The notes: generated by a model from the letters alone, not told the origin. 64,000 nt of DNA from Canna indica (GCA_034359265.1 CP136891.1:55134501-55198500); one strand, 5' to 3'; positions 44,120 to 57,666 are shown, counted from the first letter of the stretch. Translations and numbers: made by a program.

Positions 44120-44909
44120 TAACTTCTTTAAAGTTTCTTATAGAATTTATTGAGCAATTAAAGAAGTGTTTTTAAGCCTTCAAAAAGATTGAACTACTGC
44201 GCGCCCTTTGCTTCTGTCGACAACTCATTCGAGCGCTGCTTCCCTACTTTCTTCAACCTTGCTGCAACTCAAAGAGTCATCCTCCCGCAAGTTGGAGCTT
44301 GAAGGCTTGGGAAAGGAGCATTAGTTCATTTTTACATTCTTAAGCTTTTTCCTCTGTATTTGAAGTTTATTATAAACTTGTTTTCCATTTGAGATAGCTG
44401 CTAGGTGTGCTAGGAAACACTTAGGGAAAACTTTATAGGATTGTGTTTTGCCTAGGTGAATAGGATTGAGGGGTTCTCAGAGTGGTGAGAAGAGTGTCAT
44501 CATTGTATTCAAAGGAAAACACAAACTCTATAAAGTAATGGTTAAAAATCCTTGGTGATGAGCCAAGGTAGTGCAGTAGGCAGTTGGCCGAACCACTATA
44601 ATTACTCTTGTCTGCATTGCTTACTTGCTTTTGTCATTACTATTAATATTTGATCACATCTCTTATTAAGAAACACATGCACCTAAGAGAAGATAAAATT
44701 GAGAAAAAGAAAATAATTGAATAAGGGGACAACACTATTCAACCCCCCCTTCTAGTGTCAGATTTCACACAACAAGGCTCAGCTCTTCTCCTCAGCGGTT
44801 GGCTTCAATGGAAGGGGTAGAGGGGCAGACGGCTGCTGGCTTGGCTCGACGGCTGCTCTCCTCTCTCTCTTGGCTGGTGCGGCTCCAATAGGGAGCCGCC
44901 AGCCCTAGG

Positions 44910-44928
44910 GGGGATTTTTATAATCCCC
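44910..44928 (-). promoter_or_regulatory. TATA box of LTR G8 in inverted repeat
   Basis: On minus, GGGGAT, TATAAAA, ATCCCC: 6-bp perfect arms. The arms differ from those in G6 yet still pair. Confidence 0.75.
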
Positions 44929-45219
44929 TCCCACTTCCACCTAACCACACCCTAACCCGCACTCTTCTCAATCCGGATCCGCAACCCGCTAACCCAAACT
45001 AACCTCATGATAAAATACAAGCAATAAACACATGCACATCCACATATAACATAATCAAATAAATTAGCTATATAATTATAACTCATAATTCAACTTACCC
45101 GAGCTCGCAAGCTCGCATCGGACCACGAGTCGACTCGGCTAGACCTCGAACTAGCCCGCTAGGCTGACAAACACAAACAGTAAAAGGGAAAAATAAATAA
45201 AAATATCTAGGATATTACA

Positions 45220-46275
45220 ACGATGATCATTGTTGTTTGGATTCTTAAAATGCATAACATTACGCAATGTTCTATCAAGCGCTTCAAAACAATATCTAAA
45301 ATTAAGAGAATCAGGCTATTAGATTTGTATTTAATGAAACTTAATAAATATATAAATTAAATATATAACTGAATAATACATATTCATCATTGGAGCTTCG
45401 TCCTACATAATTAAACTTGTCCTCACCAATAAATCAGCCAACGGAGAACCTTGTTTAATATTGCAAGTAGAATCCTCATCCAGATTAAGAGGGATCCCAA
45501 ATCAAGAATGCGATGTTCTTCCACCATGTAATAGTAAAGATGTTATTCCATTGGACGCAAGAGTTTTCCAAATAAATGTCTTTTCGGTTCCACCATAATT
45601 GTAGGAAAAAAACATCTCCCTTTTTTCTTTTAACAACATCCAATATTTTATTATAAATTTGTCTCTATTCCGAAGTTAGGTGTTGAGCTTGTTCTTGATT
45701 TTCTTCTCTCAATCTCCTTCGATTGTAGTGCGGTGCCTTAGCAATTAAGCGATTGTTAATGTTTGTAGATGATCGAGATGATTTTGGCATCGTAGGAAAG
45801 TCATCCAAACTTTTGTCACATCGTTTTAGAATTAAATCAATTTTCTATAAACAATCATCTTTGAGTTCATCATCAGTAATGACAACATCTTGCTTCTGTT
45901 CAGTAGAAATATATAGCTTTCATACGTTCAGTAAAAGCAAATTCAAAAATATATAAATTTAATATATTAATTGGTAATAAAAAAATAACAGTGAATATAT
46001 AGCTTTCATACCTTCTGTTCGTAACACTTGCTTTATCAAATAAGGTATATCTTCAGGTAATAATTTCCAAGCCTCCTCCCAAACGAATTCGGGTCTAGAC
46101 ATCGAGTTCGATAATAATAATGTAGCAAATAATTTTCTAAGAGAAAAATCTGATCCCCATGTACTTGCTTCTTTAATTGTGTATTCTTTATCATCATCAA
46201 TCAACCCTAAATTATAGCATGCATCTCTAAAAGTTGGGTAAACTTTACCATTGACTGTTCTAATATCCTCGAAAG
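45220..46275 (-). pseudogene. Helitron helicase and linker fragment
   Basis: Same family as 17927-20400. On minus: RNVMHFKNPNNNDH near 45245, the intron region near 45300-45390, the DEAPM region, and IDDDKEYTIKEASTWGSDFS (45959-46204). It keeps CFEALDRTLR across the intron, which 17927-20400 has lost. Interrupted at 46276 by a family-B LTR. Confidence 0.82.
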
Positions 46276-47390
46276 ACGTTGGACGAGTCTAAAGAACATA
46301 TGGAAAGCTCTCCAACTTGACGCTCGTTGAAGGCTAAAAAAATCAAGTTTAGCCTAGGTTCGATCGACCGAATGTGGTGAAGAATTGGCAGTAGCCAATT
46401 CGGTCGACCGTTTGATCGACAGAATGTCATGAAAAATTGGCAGTAGCCAATTCGATTAATCGAAGTGCACCCAGAAGCGGCAGAATATTGCGGACACTTG
46501 GGCGGTCGATCCATCGGTCGACCGACGATTGATCGCAACTGATCGGGTGTCGCCAACGGGAAGAAAAATGCCCGTTGACGAGCCTTGGTGTTTGGGGGAT
46601 TATAAATACCCATCCCAAACTCATTCCTAGCTTAATTTTGATGCTTCCAAGTCTCAAAGAGTGATCCCAAGCATCTCCTAAGTCCTTTCATGATCAAATC
46701 CACAAAACCTAACTCTTGATCCCTCATCCTCAAGTGTTCTTCATTAAAGGGGTATTCAAGCTTGCTAGGCTCAAGAAGAAGATGTGTCCTTATTGTGATA
46801 AGTTCTCTTTACTCTCTTCTTATGATTAAGGTGTTTTTATTTTGTTTTCATTTGATTTACTTGAGTTTGTAAAAAGACCTAGTGTGTGGTCTTGTGTGTA
46901 AGTGGTTACCTTGGTGTAGAAGGTGTAAAGCCACTTGTGTAAACTAAGTTAAGAGTAGGTCTTAGGAATTGAGGTGGGAAAGCTCACTCGGTAGGAAGTC
47001 GGGATACTTCCGGGTGTGGAAGTGCCTTCGAGAATCATTGTGTTAGCATTGATATCTTGTTTGTGGGAAAGCTCACTCGGTAGGAAGGGTCTTTCCGGTG
47101 TAAAGTCTTCAATTGTAAGCTACTCATAATTTAGTGGATTTAAGTGTGAAATCCTAAGCACGGTGCTTAGGTAGTGGAGTAGGCATTGGAGCCGAACCAC
47201 TATAAATCATTGTGTTAGCATTGATATCTTGTTTGTATTAATTGCTTTATCATTTATCGCTTCTGCATTTAGTCATTCAATCGTGAATTGCCTAAGTAAT
47301 CTAAGAAAAGTTTAAAATCGAATTTAGGCAATAAAATTTAGTTAGCATACTATTCACCCCCCTCTAGTGTGGCCATTTCATCAACATCAA
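46276..47390 (+). repeat. Copia LTR family B, 5'-truncated
   Basis: Matches 13313-14621 of LTR B; the first ~220 bases are missing. Ends CATTTCATCAACA. It replaces about 60 bases of Helitron sequence, so no target duplication. Contains a palindrome cluster (46355-46540) and TATA palindrome. Confidence 0.82.
46590..46620 (+). promoter_or_regulatory. TATA box of truncated LTR B in inverted repeat
   Basis: GTTTGGG (46590-46596) and CCCAAAC (46614-46620) flank a loop with TATAAATA. Confidence 0.75.
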
Positions 47391-47560
47391 AGAATATTCT
47401 TCCAATCGAAAATTATCTTATCTCTCTTCGAGTCCAACGTCTAATGTCTTGCTTCCATGCAAACAACAAAGAAAATTCAACATATGTTAAGCTTCTTGCC
47501 TTTGGGAAACATATGTTAGCTTTGAACCAAGCTAAAAATTGAGACTCATTAATTCGTGTA
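47391..47560 (-). pseudogene. Helitron linker fragment
   Basis: Continues the frame seen at 19620-19790 (minus: FLAWF, FPEA-like, TYVEF). Ends at about 47560 in AT-rich DNA. Confidence 0.75.
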
Positions 47561-48101
47561 TTTATTTTTACTTTGGATAAAAGAGTTTGATATTAATAAG
47601 TTAACTTAATTTTAATTTTACCCATTATTTAAAAACATGAAAATATTTATTACACGTGAGTATTATGAGGATTATTAGGCACATCAATTAGGAGAATTTA
47701 GCATTTTTATTTTTATTTTTTGGATGAAAAAATATTCTTTTCGTCAACTACCAACAATTCCCATAAGCAAGGAGCAAAAAAATTAATTTAATATTATGAT
47801 TAAATCCAATGTTGCCAATGTTGCAAAAAAAATAATTCCCATAAAAAAAGGTAATATTATATATTTAAAAGAGATAATAATATTACATATCATTCAAGAG
47901 AGCTAATATTAAGAGAGGTAATATTACATGCCACAAAAAAATCAATGCAATGAATACACATTCTTTTTCTAAAAGCATCTACATTAATATTATACCTATG
48001 ATATATTTAAAGTACTTAAATTTATACCACTTGGCATAGTTCTTATCATGACACCTGACATTATAAAAATGCTAGACTACTTTCTTTTATATATATATAG
48101 A
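47561..48101. other. AT-rich DNA before a Helitron 3' end
   Basis: 47870-47998 matches 20960-21080. 48010-48100 matches 57700-57818, including the CACTTGGCATAGTTCTTATC word. No genes. Confidence 0.6.
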
Positions 48102-50189
48102 CTAGTATAAGACCCGCGCGATACGCGGTGATCTTAACTCATATTAGATCTAATAAATTTATTATGAATATATATATCAATGTTTGTAATATAATAGTAT
48201 GTAAAAATCATAAATATTTTTTTTTATATTACAGAAAACTTCTTTGTATACAATATTTGTAGTTTCTTTTTCAATATAACTTTCACAATTACAAATCAAA
48301 ATATTTAAACTTTTTCTGTTGGTCACCCTAGACACTGCGACATAAATTAACATGTTCATGAGTGAATACATATTTTTTAGAAAAATATTGACATGTGATA
48401 GTGATTGACACTGACTTTTATTGATAGTCATATATCGCATAAGAAATCATAACATGAAATTGGCTCCTTTGAAATTTAACTGGTAGTCTTGGATATAATT
48501 GTGTCAACGACATACGTGGAATAAATATGTTTTCTACGCAATTAATTCCAAAAATAATCTTGGCTTCATGGACTCAATTCCCAAGTCTTGTTAACACCAA
48601 TCATGTCCCATTACATAATCTGGCAGATTGGTCGATATTTCTTAACAAACTAATAAGAGTCCCAACTTTTAATGTCAAAAAATGATTAAGAACACCAAAA
48701 CATTTGATGCAATTCAAGAAGTCTGGTATATGAATCTGATCCAACAAACTCCCTCTAGAATGTGATAAGCATGTGTTATCTAGGCACAAAAATATCGTTG
48801 ACTCTTTTTGATTTAGAAAAATCATATAGTCATTAATCATTTCAATCATATTAGAGTAAGAGCTAATATAGCTTTTTGTTGCAAATATTGTAAATAATGG
48901 CATTCGTTATAAGCTCAGGATAAATTGCATCAACAATCGCAGCAATATGGTCACTTGCATCAAAAATTAAGTTATCATTTGGAATTCGAACTACCTCATA
49001 ACCATCACCAGGATCACATTTCTTTTCGCTACCAATCGATAATATCCAATCCGAAAAACTTTTCAAATCATATGTATTGTCATCAGAGTTGTTTACAGTG
49101 AGACATATATATATTTTTGATTAGCTTCAAAACTTCACAGTCGTCCCGTCCCATAAGAAAGACGAATTAAGTGCAACAATGACAATATCTTGTATGCTTC
49201 CCATAGGAATGATAGGTAAACTTTGTCTGAAGTCTCCCACAAATACTACAGTCTTACCTCTAAAAGGATGATCGTTGTTGTTTGGATTCTTAAAACGCAT
49301 AACATCATGCAATGTTTTATCAAGCGCTTCAAAACAATATCTAAAATTAAGAGAATCAAACTATTAGATTTGTATTTAATGAAATTTAATAAATATATAA
49401 ATTAAACAGATAACTGCATAATACCTATTCATCATTGAAGCTTCGTCAATAAATCAGCCAGGGGAAAATCTTGTTTAATATTGCAAGCAGAATCCTCATC
49501 CAGATTAAGAGGGATCGAAAATCGAGCATGTGTTGTTTTTCCATCGTGTAATAGTAAAGATGTTATCCCATTGGATGTAGCTGTTAAAATAATTTCTCCT
49601 TCGGACCAAAGTGCAGATGCAAGAGTTTCCAAATAAATATCTTTTTGATTTCACCATATAAGACAAAAAAAAATACCTCCTTTTTTTCTTTGAACAATAT
49701 CCAATATTTTATCATAAACTTGTCTCTGTTATGAAGTTAGGTATTTAACTTATTCTTGAGTTTCCTATGTCAATCTCCTCCGATTGTAGCATGACTCCTC
49801 AGCATTTAAGCGATTGTTAATGTTTGTAGATGATCGAGATGATTTTGGCATTATAGGAAAGTCATCCGAACTCTTGCCACATCTTTGTAAAATTAAATCA
49901 ATTTTCACCAATTAAACAATCATCTTTGACTTCATCATCAGTAATAACAACATTTGAAATTCAAAAATATATAAATTTAATATATTAATTGGTAAGAAAA
50001 AATAATACATTATGAAACATACTAATCATAATAAATATATATAACATAGATATAGCTTTTGTACCTTCCGTTGTAACATTTGCTTTATCAAATAAGGTAT
50101 GTCTTTAGTTAATAATTTTCAAGTATTCTCCCAAATGAATTCTAGTCTAGACACCGAGTTTGATAATAATATTATAGCAAATAATTTTC
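48102..50189 (-). mobile_element. Helitron 3' end and helicase remnants
   Basis: Minus end CTAG then T, hairpin CCGCG/CGCGG (48114-48128). Helicase motifs on minus from left to right: MTINKSQCQSL and AVSRVTN (48177-48440), GTLISLLRNIDQSARLCN (48601-48720), MIEMINDYM (48830), WILSIGSEKKCDPGDGYEVV (48980-49050), FVGDFRQSLPIIP (about 49215-49250), ASALWSEGEIILTATSNGI (about 49560-49632). The frame is scattered by stops. A solo family-H LTR interrupts it at 50190, and it resumes at 52645. Confidence 0.88.
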
Positions 50190-52644
50190 TATCACACCCC
50201 GACTCAGGGTACGCATGACCGGCCAGGTTACGAGTTAGTACCTCGAATCCTACCCTATGCACTAACCAACAACTCACAAAAAAATAACTAGAACATATCA
50301 TGTAATAAATAAAACAACAATACCAACTTTATTAAATGTTCGAAATCAGTTTGATTACACCAAGTTCTAAAACATCACAAGTTTCAAATAAACATCCGAA
50401 GGTTTTTTTCCAAATAAAACATTTCAAAGTTTTACAAAAAATAACACAGTGCATACATCAGACTCTAATAGACACGACTACGACTAACAACTGCCAGCTA
50501 TGAGATCTGCACCCACGCCTGCTCTTCTGCACGCCATGCCATCAAGTCGTACCTCACTGGTCGGGCTCTACAAAACAATAATAAAGGAAAACCGTGAGTT
50601 CACGAGGAACTCAGTGAGCGGTTCTTTCGAACCTCCACTTAAAACCTCGGCAATCACATATATAAGGAATTAATATAAAATCACATTCCATAAATAATCA
50701 ATGTGCCAGTACGGATGAGTGGATGAACCGGCCTCTCGGGCCCATATCCATGATGAACGCTCGGCCAATAATGGCCTAAAGTAAATACAGAAGGTTTGGT
50801 TCTTCCTTCTGCTTAACCCGGCCAGTCGGCCTACTCAAACCAGCCCCTATGGGCTCCTCAATTAGAAACTTTTTTGCTTCGGATCCATCAACTAGGATGA
50901 CCACTAGTTTCAGAGATCCTCCGGGTTAGGGATAGCTAGTCCCACCCACTCGGGTCTACCGTCAGCGTGGCCCACTGATGAAATCTCAAGACCCTTTGCC
51001 ACTCGAGTCTAACACCTAGCGGGCCCGTTGGTGCAATCTCAAGACCCTATAAATCACTGAGTCGTGTGGTAGCCATTCGGCTAATGACACTTCTCAGTAG
51101 ACCATCAACCACAACCAAAACCAGGTTGTGCAATTATATTGTGTTTTTCTTTCCGGGCATTGCCCATATCCGACCCCTTACCCCAAGGTCACATTGTTTC
51201 CTAAAAGGAAGAGCCTAGTAAGTATATCTTGTATCTACGTTAAATGTCACCACTAGTCACCTAAACCATTCTCCCTAGATTGAGCGAACTTGCCGACTAT
51301 GAAGGCACTCGGCCTACCATTGTCACGTCACTTACCAAATTAATCATGGGTAGCAACATCATGAAGAAACCGAATTAAAGAGGTAAATAATTCAGTGATT
51401 AAACCAATAAGGAACATACACTAAGCATAGCAACAATTAAACATGATATGAGGAATTAAATGAAACCTTTCTTTGAATACATATACCATAACCATCATAT
51501 CCATATAAGCATTAGCAAGAACATTTCCAAAATGTGATGATGTAGATCTATCACTAAACAATTCATATGAGAAGCGAGAAATTTTGTAACATGAATATGA
51601 ATTAGCATCGAACGGGAAGGTATGAACAACTACTCAAAATCATTCGGTTTCCCCCTTTACCCTTGCTCGGCCGAAGCTTGAGCAAGGTAACCCTTGCTCG
51701 GTCGAACCCTATAGATGGGAAGGGACTGAAATTTCATTCATAATTTATATGCATTGGTCTACGAATCTAATGTTTAATAAGAAAACTCATCTCGGAACCA
51801 TGCATGTTAACTCAAGCAGTCCACACTCCCCACTCATACCACTGCTCGGCCGACTCAAGCAGGGTAAACCCTTGTTCGGCCGAGTTCTCAAATTGAAGGG
51901 GCATGGCTGCAACAAGAACACAAAATAAGTCCATCGATCTAACATATCATGAACACCAAAGTGATCTACGGGCTGCGAAACGAGCGAGGAAATTTTTGGG
52001 GAAAATTTTGACATGACCTTTCCCCTATTTTCTCAACTCGGCAGCCCATAAAATGTGAGAAAACATGATCTAATACATAAAATCACATATACATACATCG
52101 ATTTAAAACTCTACTCGAAGAAACACATCGATCGGCAAGAACTCACGAAGAAAAATCAAATCTCAAATCTCTTAAGGCTGGCCACTCACCACCCTTCAAA
52201 AGCTACACTAACCACTCACCTCGATTTGGTCTAAAGACATGATCGAATAAGACGAACTCCGAGATCCCGACATCGACGCGAGCTCGGCACCAATCTCCCT
52301 CTCCTCCTTGGGCTGCGTGCGGCTCCTCCCTTGAGTCGCACGGCTGCCAAGATGAGGGGTTTTATTCCCCTCATCACTTGACCCTTTTACCCCTACGCAA
52401 TGAGTTAAATCCCTCTCATACGACTCCACCTAACCCGGTTCGAGTCCCGACTCGATCCGCGAACTAAACTCAACCCAAACTTGAGTCAACAATATGATCA
52501 TCCACTCAACCACTAACACTTCAATAAAACTTAAATAAATTTTTACCTGCTATACGAGGTGAGCACGCGACTCGACCCGACTAGCTCCCGACTCGATGGG
52601 CTGCACCACGAGAAATTTTATATTAGGAAACTCCGGGTATTACA
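50190..52644 (-). repeat. solo Gypsy LTR family H
   Basis: 2455 bp. On minus TGTAATACCCGGAG to GAGTCGGGGTGTGATA (final CA now TA). Flanks TTTTC (50185-50189) and TTTTT (52645-52649) fit one 5-bp target duplication with a C to T change. The Helitron frame rejoins when it is removed. Its plan resembles family G: TATA palindrome, CGTGCGGCTC leader hairpin, similar 3' end. Confidence 0.9.
52351..52375 (-). promoter_or_regulatory. TATA-like box of LTR H in a perfect inverted repeat
   Basis: GATGAGGGG, 7-base loop, CCCCTCATC: 9-bp perfect arms. On minus the loop reads AATAAAA. Confidence 0.78.
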
Positions 52645-53625
52645 TTTTTTAAGAGAAAAACATGATCCCCATACAGTTACTTCTTTAATTGCATTTACAT
52701 ATTCTTTGTCATCGTTAATCAACCCTAAAGTATAGGATGCATCTCTAAAAGTTGGGTAAACTTTACCATTGACAGTTCTAATATCCTCGAAAGACGTTGG
52801 ATCCCTGACCACGTTCAGTAGAATTCTCAAATAGTACAACTCACCCATTCCTTGAGGAACAAATTAAGAATAATCTTTCAATCGAAAATTGGCTCGTCTC
52901 TCTTCAATTCCAACGTCTAATGTCTTGCTTCCATACAAACAACAAAGGTAATTCAACACATGTTAAGCTTATTACCTTTGGAAAAATATTTGTTTGCTTC
53001 GAACCAAGCTAAAAATTGAGACTCATTAATTGTTGGTCGATTTGCCACTTCAAATATTGGATCGTCATCATTGAAAATTATAGTTTGTTTATTTGGAAGA
53101 TGAAATGACAATCATTGCACAAATGGATATTTATAATGAATGTCGAAACTGAAAATTATCTGGATTACTTCACACGGTGAGATATACCTCCAATCATAAA
53201 ACATTTTGATCTCATCAACATGAGCTTGTATTTCAGACTATAATACGAAGTCAACAAGTGTGGCAGTGATATGATCATGACCTTTATTCAAATATTTGAA
53301 AAGATATTTAATTGATCTCGATTTGTTGTAGCATTCAACATTAATGAGTGCACCATATTTCAACATATATCTATTATGAGGGACAACAAAACAATTGTCA
53401 AAATTAATCTTCTCATTTTTAATTGTTCAGCCACCATCTCTTCTTCTATAAACTGGATATCCATTCTCATCGATGATTGTTCTGTCTACGAACTTATTCG
53501 AAAAATGTCGTATATATCTACCATCTTGCATGCAAGGAGAATTTTTCTATGCAGCACCACACGAGCCATGCATCATTAAATTCATGACTGATTCATAGTA
53601 ATGAGGATCAATCGATTTCAGAGAC
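52645..53625 (-). pseudogene. Helitron linker and post-Rep fragment
   Basis: Continues 48102-50189. On minus: GELYYLRILLNVVRDPTSFE and DIRTVNGKVYPTFRDASY (52700-52848), then the NVECYNKSRSIKYLFKY-like zone (about 53290-53340) and YPVYRRRDGG (about 53440). Ends at HYYESVMNL near 53590-53625. The HUH Rep domain is again missing. Confidence 0.8.
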
Positions 53626-53939
53626 ACGGTTAGTGACCCTTTTGGTGGTTTTTAAGCTTTTCTTTTTTCTTCTCCAAATTATTCTAGGATCGCCCTTGAT
53701 ATGCTACCTCTCAACTTTCAATGTTATTTGAAATTTGTATGAGATAATTTAAAGAGACGAGATAGTTGGAATTTGATCTACTACCTCTAAACCTATATAT
53801 TGTGTATATATTAACGAATTTTGTCTAAAATTTTAAACAAATTAATTAAACAATACAATAATAATTTTATGATAATTTAATAATATTTTCATAATATATA
53901 TATTAACTATGAAATATATATATAATAGTCGTATTTCTT
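53626..53939. other. non-coding DNA, nothing recognised
   Basis: T-rich then AT-rich. No frame, terminus or repeat identified. Confidence 0.5.
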
Positions 53940-56900
53940 ACCATCCATATTTTGATGAAATAATATTTTTATGATATTTTAATAAATTTTTTCTGAAATA
54001 GATTTGTTAGTATTTGTATTTGTATTTTGATAAAAAAAATTATTTGTTTGATAATTTGTTAGTATTTCTTACCACAAATGGAAACCAAACCAGATTTTAT
54101 CATAAACAAGTTTAGCAAAATAGTAAAGTGCGGAAATAAATAATCAAAGTCCAACGGTTTATTTATAAATGAAATCTGAAATAAAAGACATGAATGTCCT
54201 CAAGGGACTACAACTTCAAAATACTAAAACACAAGTGCATGCCAAACTACCAAAGACTCGACTACGACCCTAACTAGGACTGTTATGAGATCAATGTGGC
54301 TCCTCTGCCCTCCAGCCTCGCCAAGTGCTCCAGCCCACCTCATCGATCGGGCTCTACAAAACAAAAACAACGACAACGGGTGAGTTTAAAGAACTCAGTG
54401 AGAGATTCTACCAACCCCCACGAAAAACCAACACAGAGAGAAAGCATAAGGAAAAACACCTATCTCAAATATGAATAAAGTCACGAGGGTGTGACTAGCT
54501 ATCAGGCCATCTGGCCACCACATGCCCGAAGGCAACCAACACTCTAGCAGTGAAGTATAACATACCTAAGCCTACCATGTCCAAAGGCAACATGACATAT
54601 ACAAGGGTTACTAGGATAATCGAGATTGGCCCGTCCGAACTTATCTTATAACCAAGAAACTCGGGAGCAATCGGGATTTGCCCATCCGAACTTGCTCCAT
54701 GAGACGCGAAAGAACAATCGGGATTCGCCTGTCCGTACTTGCCCCTTTAAGATATCACAAGAATAATCAGGATTTGCCCGTCCGAACTTATTCCACGAGG
54801 CCACACAGGAACCATCGGGATTTGCTCATCCAAACTTGTTCCAAAAAGATAACTTAGGAATAATCGGGATTCACCCATCCGAACTTATTCCTTTAACACA
54901 GGTTGGGAATTAGCCATCCAACCTTCCGGGCCTAGTCCGCAATTCGGCTCCTAACCGTACTTCTCCATCATTCATAAAGATATGGCGCAACATGACCTAA
55001 GTCAAGTGTCTCCTACGGTATCTTAGGAATGTCTCTATTGGGGAAACTCCACAACACTCAACACCCGATCCCAACTCCTAGACCCGTAATGTCCTAGACC
55101 TGTAATGTCATAGACCCGTGAGGTTTTATTTCATGCATAATATTTATTTATTGGTTCACAACAGATTATGATGCCACTTGAATTTTAATTATGCAATTAA
55201 AATTTATCATCGCCAAAATCAAGGTTTTGTTTTAGCTTACCATTGTGCCCGAAACTGGTGTATCTAACCCGAATCGGGTTTCCAGAGTGTGTCCTATGTT
55301 TCCAAACTATATTTTCTAATCAAAACGATAGGTTACACGACTATGTTCAGAGAACTATTCTCATCTCAACAGAGAATTCAAAATCAGCTCATATTCAACA
55401 ATTCAGCATGAAATTCCAGCAAGATTGATTTTCTAGCATGACATTGAAATAAATCCGAAATTTACATAATATAAATCTTAAATTACTGTCATCACATATT
55501 CATAACATCAAATCCATCATACAAAACAAGTTTCATAATTTTTTAATCAAGAACTAACATGCATCCACATCATCATAGGAACAAGACTCATGCTTTAAAT
55601 CAAGAATCCATACATGGCATCAAGATTAACCTTTCCACATGCAAACATAGATTCATGAACTGAAAATTTCATATTTGAACACACCTCATGCATTGGCATG
55701 AAAGGAATTTAATTAAGAAGATTAATCCAAGCCTAAATTTTGAAGAACATATCAAATATTTCTCTTAGGCATTTTGTCGAACACTTGGAGGGCACCCTTT
55801 TTCTCCACCTTGGCCGAGCACCCCTAGGGTCATCTTAGGGCTGTCGAGCCCCATAATTAGGATTTTCGGGCCTCCTCCTTCAAGACAACACATGAAAACA
55901 ATGAGAGACTTCAAAAAATGATGGAAGATTCAACAATAACTCTCAACCTTCAAGGACGGCTCAAGAAAACGAGAGAAACCCGAGGAAGAAGGGGTAAGAC
56001 CACTCACTTGATTTAGGAAGACGAAATCGGACCAATCGCCGGCCTCCAAATCCGGCCTCAAAGGGTGGCGGCTCGGCTCAATCAAGGGGAAAGGAGGGCG
56101 GCGGCTCCTAGGGAAGAGAAGAGGGAGAGGGGCGGCTCGGCTTGGCTGGGCGTCTCTGCTCGGCTCCAAGAGAAGGGAAGAGGAAAGAGAGGAAGGGGGC
56201 TGGGCTCGGCGGCTGGGCTTGCTTAGCGGCTCCAAGAGAGGGAAAGGAGGGGCGGCGACTAGCGACTGGCAGTTCCTCTCTTCTCTCAATTGACTAGTGA
56301 GGCTCCAATGGGGAGCCGCAAAGCCAAAAAGGGGGGGGGGATTTATAGATGCCTCCCCAAGCCCTCAACCATAGCAACCCGACTAAGCTTAATTAAATCC
56401 AATCTAACCCCCATGATCCACATAAGCATCCAACACATACACACCCATATGCGACATAATTTAATAATCATGCACACGCAACATAATAATTAAATAAATT
56501 TATCCAACCAAGAAAAGAAACTGCATATTCAAATTCCTAATTACCCGAGCTCGCAAGCTCGTGCCGGACCATGAGTCGACTCGGCTCGACCTCGAACTAC
56601 TCTGCTAGGTTGACAATCACAAATATATATATATATATATATCTAGGATATTATAATAAAATAAAATGTTATATATTTTAATAAATTCAATAAAGAGAAA
56701 CATGATTAAATTATTTGTATTTTTATAAAATAACATATTTCTAAAATAATTTAATCACGTCATCATAAGATATATTATGAATAAGGAGAAACTATAATAT
56801 ATTCAGGTTTGGTGGTGTATACCAAGAAGTTTTCCATAATTAAATCATTCTTATTTTTATAAAATAATATATTTCTAAATATGACATAAATAATGTTATA

Positions 56901-57055
56901 AATTCAATTTTATAATAAATCAGATTTTTTAATGCTTAGTTGTTATATGCGTAGTTGAGAATTTATTTTTTTGATTAATATATGTTTTAAGTATTTGTTA
57001 CTATATGTAATTATATTTTGATAAAATATTATTTTTATCATAATTTAATAAAAAA
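53940..57055. repeat. AT-rich repeat R1, copy 2, split by LTR G9
   Basis: 53940-54070 and 56656-57055 are the two halves of the inverse of 1-640. About 30 bases seem lost at the insertion site, so G9 did not leave a simple target duplication. Confidence 0.72.
54074..56655 (-). repeat. Gypsy LTR family G, copy G9
   Basis: Nearly complete minus G LTR lacking the last ~100 bases at its 3' end. Seven hairpin units at 54612-54920, leader hairpin near 56290-56325, a G-run of about 12 beside the decayed TATA (56330-56350), and start segment with an (AT)n expansion at 56624-56642. Confidence 0.88.
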
Positions 57056-57310
57056 TTACTATATGTATGCAATTTAGTGGACTAAATGTTACTATATGTA
57101 ATCGTAGTAAAATAAAATAATATTTTTATCAACTTTATTAATTGCTCCTATAGGTGTTTCTTAAATTTTAATCTCTCTTTTGATTTTAATTTTTAATCAA
57201 TGTATTCTTAATCAAGTATGTTGCTATTTTGACTTTTTTTATTTTTTTATTTGGAAAAAACCCTCTCTCCCTTCTAATTAATTACCATCTTTTTTTCTCT
57301 CTTTTCTAAT
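57056..57310. other. T/C-rich non-coding DNA
   Basis: No genes or recognised repeats. Pyrimidine-rich from 57225 to 57310. Confidence 0.5.
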
Positions 57311-57666
57311 TAAATGTGATTTAACTAAATACAATCATCTCTCTCTACCTAAGGAACTATATGAGCTTGTTATCAATGCACTATTTAATATTTTTGTATT
57401 GTTAAATATCAAGAATAAAAACTTTGCCACTTGGCAAAGTTTTTATCATGACACTTGGCATGATAAGAAGGCCAAAGTGCTTTCTTATTAAATGTGATTT
57501 AACTAAATACCATCATCTCTCTCTACCTAAGGAACTGTATGAGCTTGTTATCAATGCACTATTTAATGCTTTTGTATTGTTAAATATCAAGAATAAAAAC
57601 TTTGCCACTTGGCAAAGTTTTTATCATGACACTTGGCATGATAAGAAGGCCAAAGTGCTATATATA
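57311..57666. repeat. 178-bp tandem duplication with a 30-bp perfect palindrome
   Basis: Two nearly identical units (57311-57488 and 57489-57666). Each holds a palindrome with 14-bp arms, TAAAAACTTTGCCA/TGGCAAAGTTTTTA around CT (57416-57445 in unit 1), followed by a second hairpin TTATCATG/CATGATAA (57443-57466). Confidence 0.92.

Larger units (their letters stand above)
43317..44774 (+). repeat. solo Copia LTR family A
   Basis: 1458 bp, TGTTGGCTTAAGGG to CACACAACA, with perfect AGGCT on both sides (43312-43316, 44775-44779). Reference copy for LTR A: it shows the uninterrupted TATA region where the 5' LTR copy has the hAT. Confidence 0.97.
42146..45219 (-). repeat. Gypsy LTR family G, copy G8, split by solo Copia LTR A
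   Basis: 42146-43316 and 44780-45219 form one minus G LTR, lacking its 3' end and hairpin array. Start segment at right ends TCTAGGATATTACA. The TATA palindrome lies at 44910-44928. Confidence 0.88.

Noticed and set aside
43756..44175. Asp/Arg/Ser-rich repeat proteins on both strands (also 2884-3120, 13417-13911, 46260-46657)
   Set aside because: They follow from GGTCGACC palindromes, which read similarly in both strands; copies do not keep a frame.
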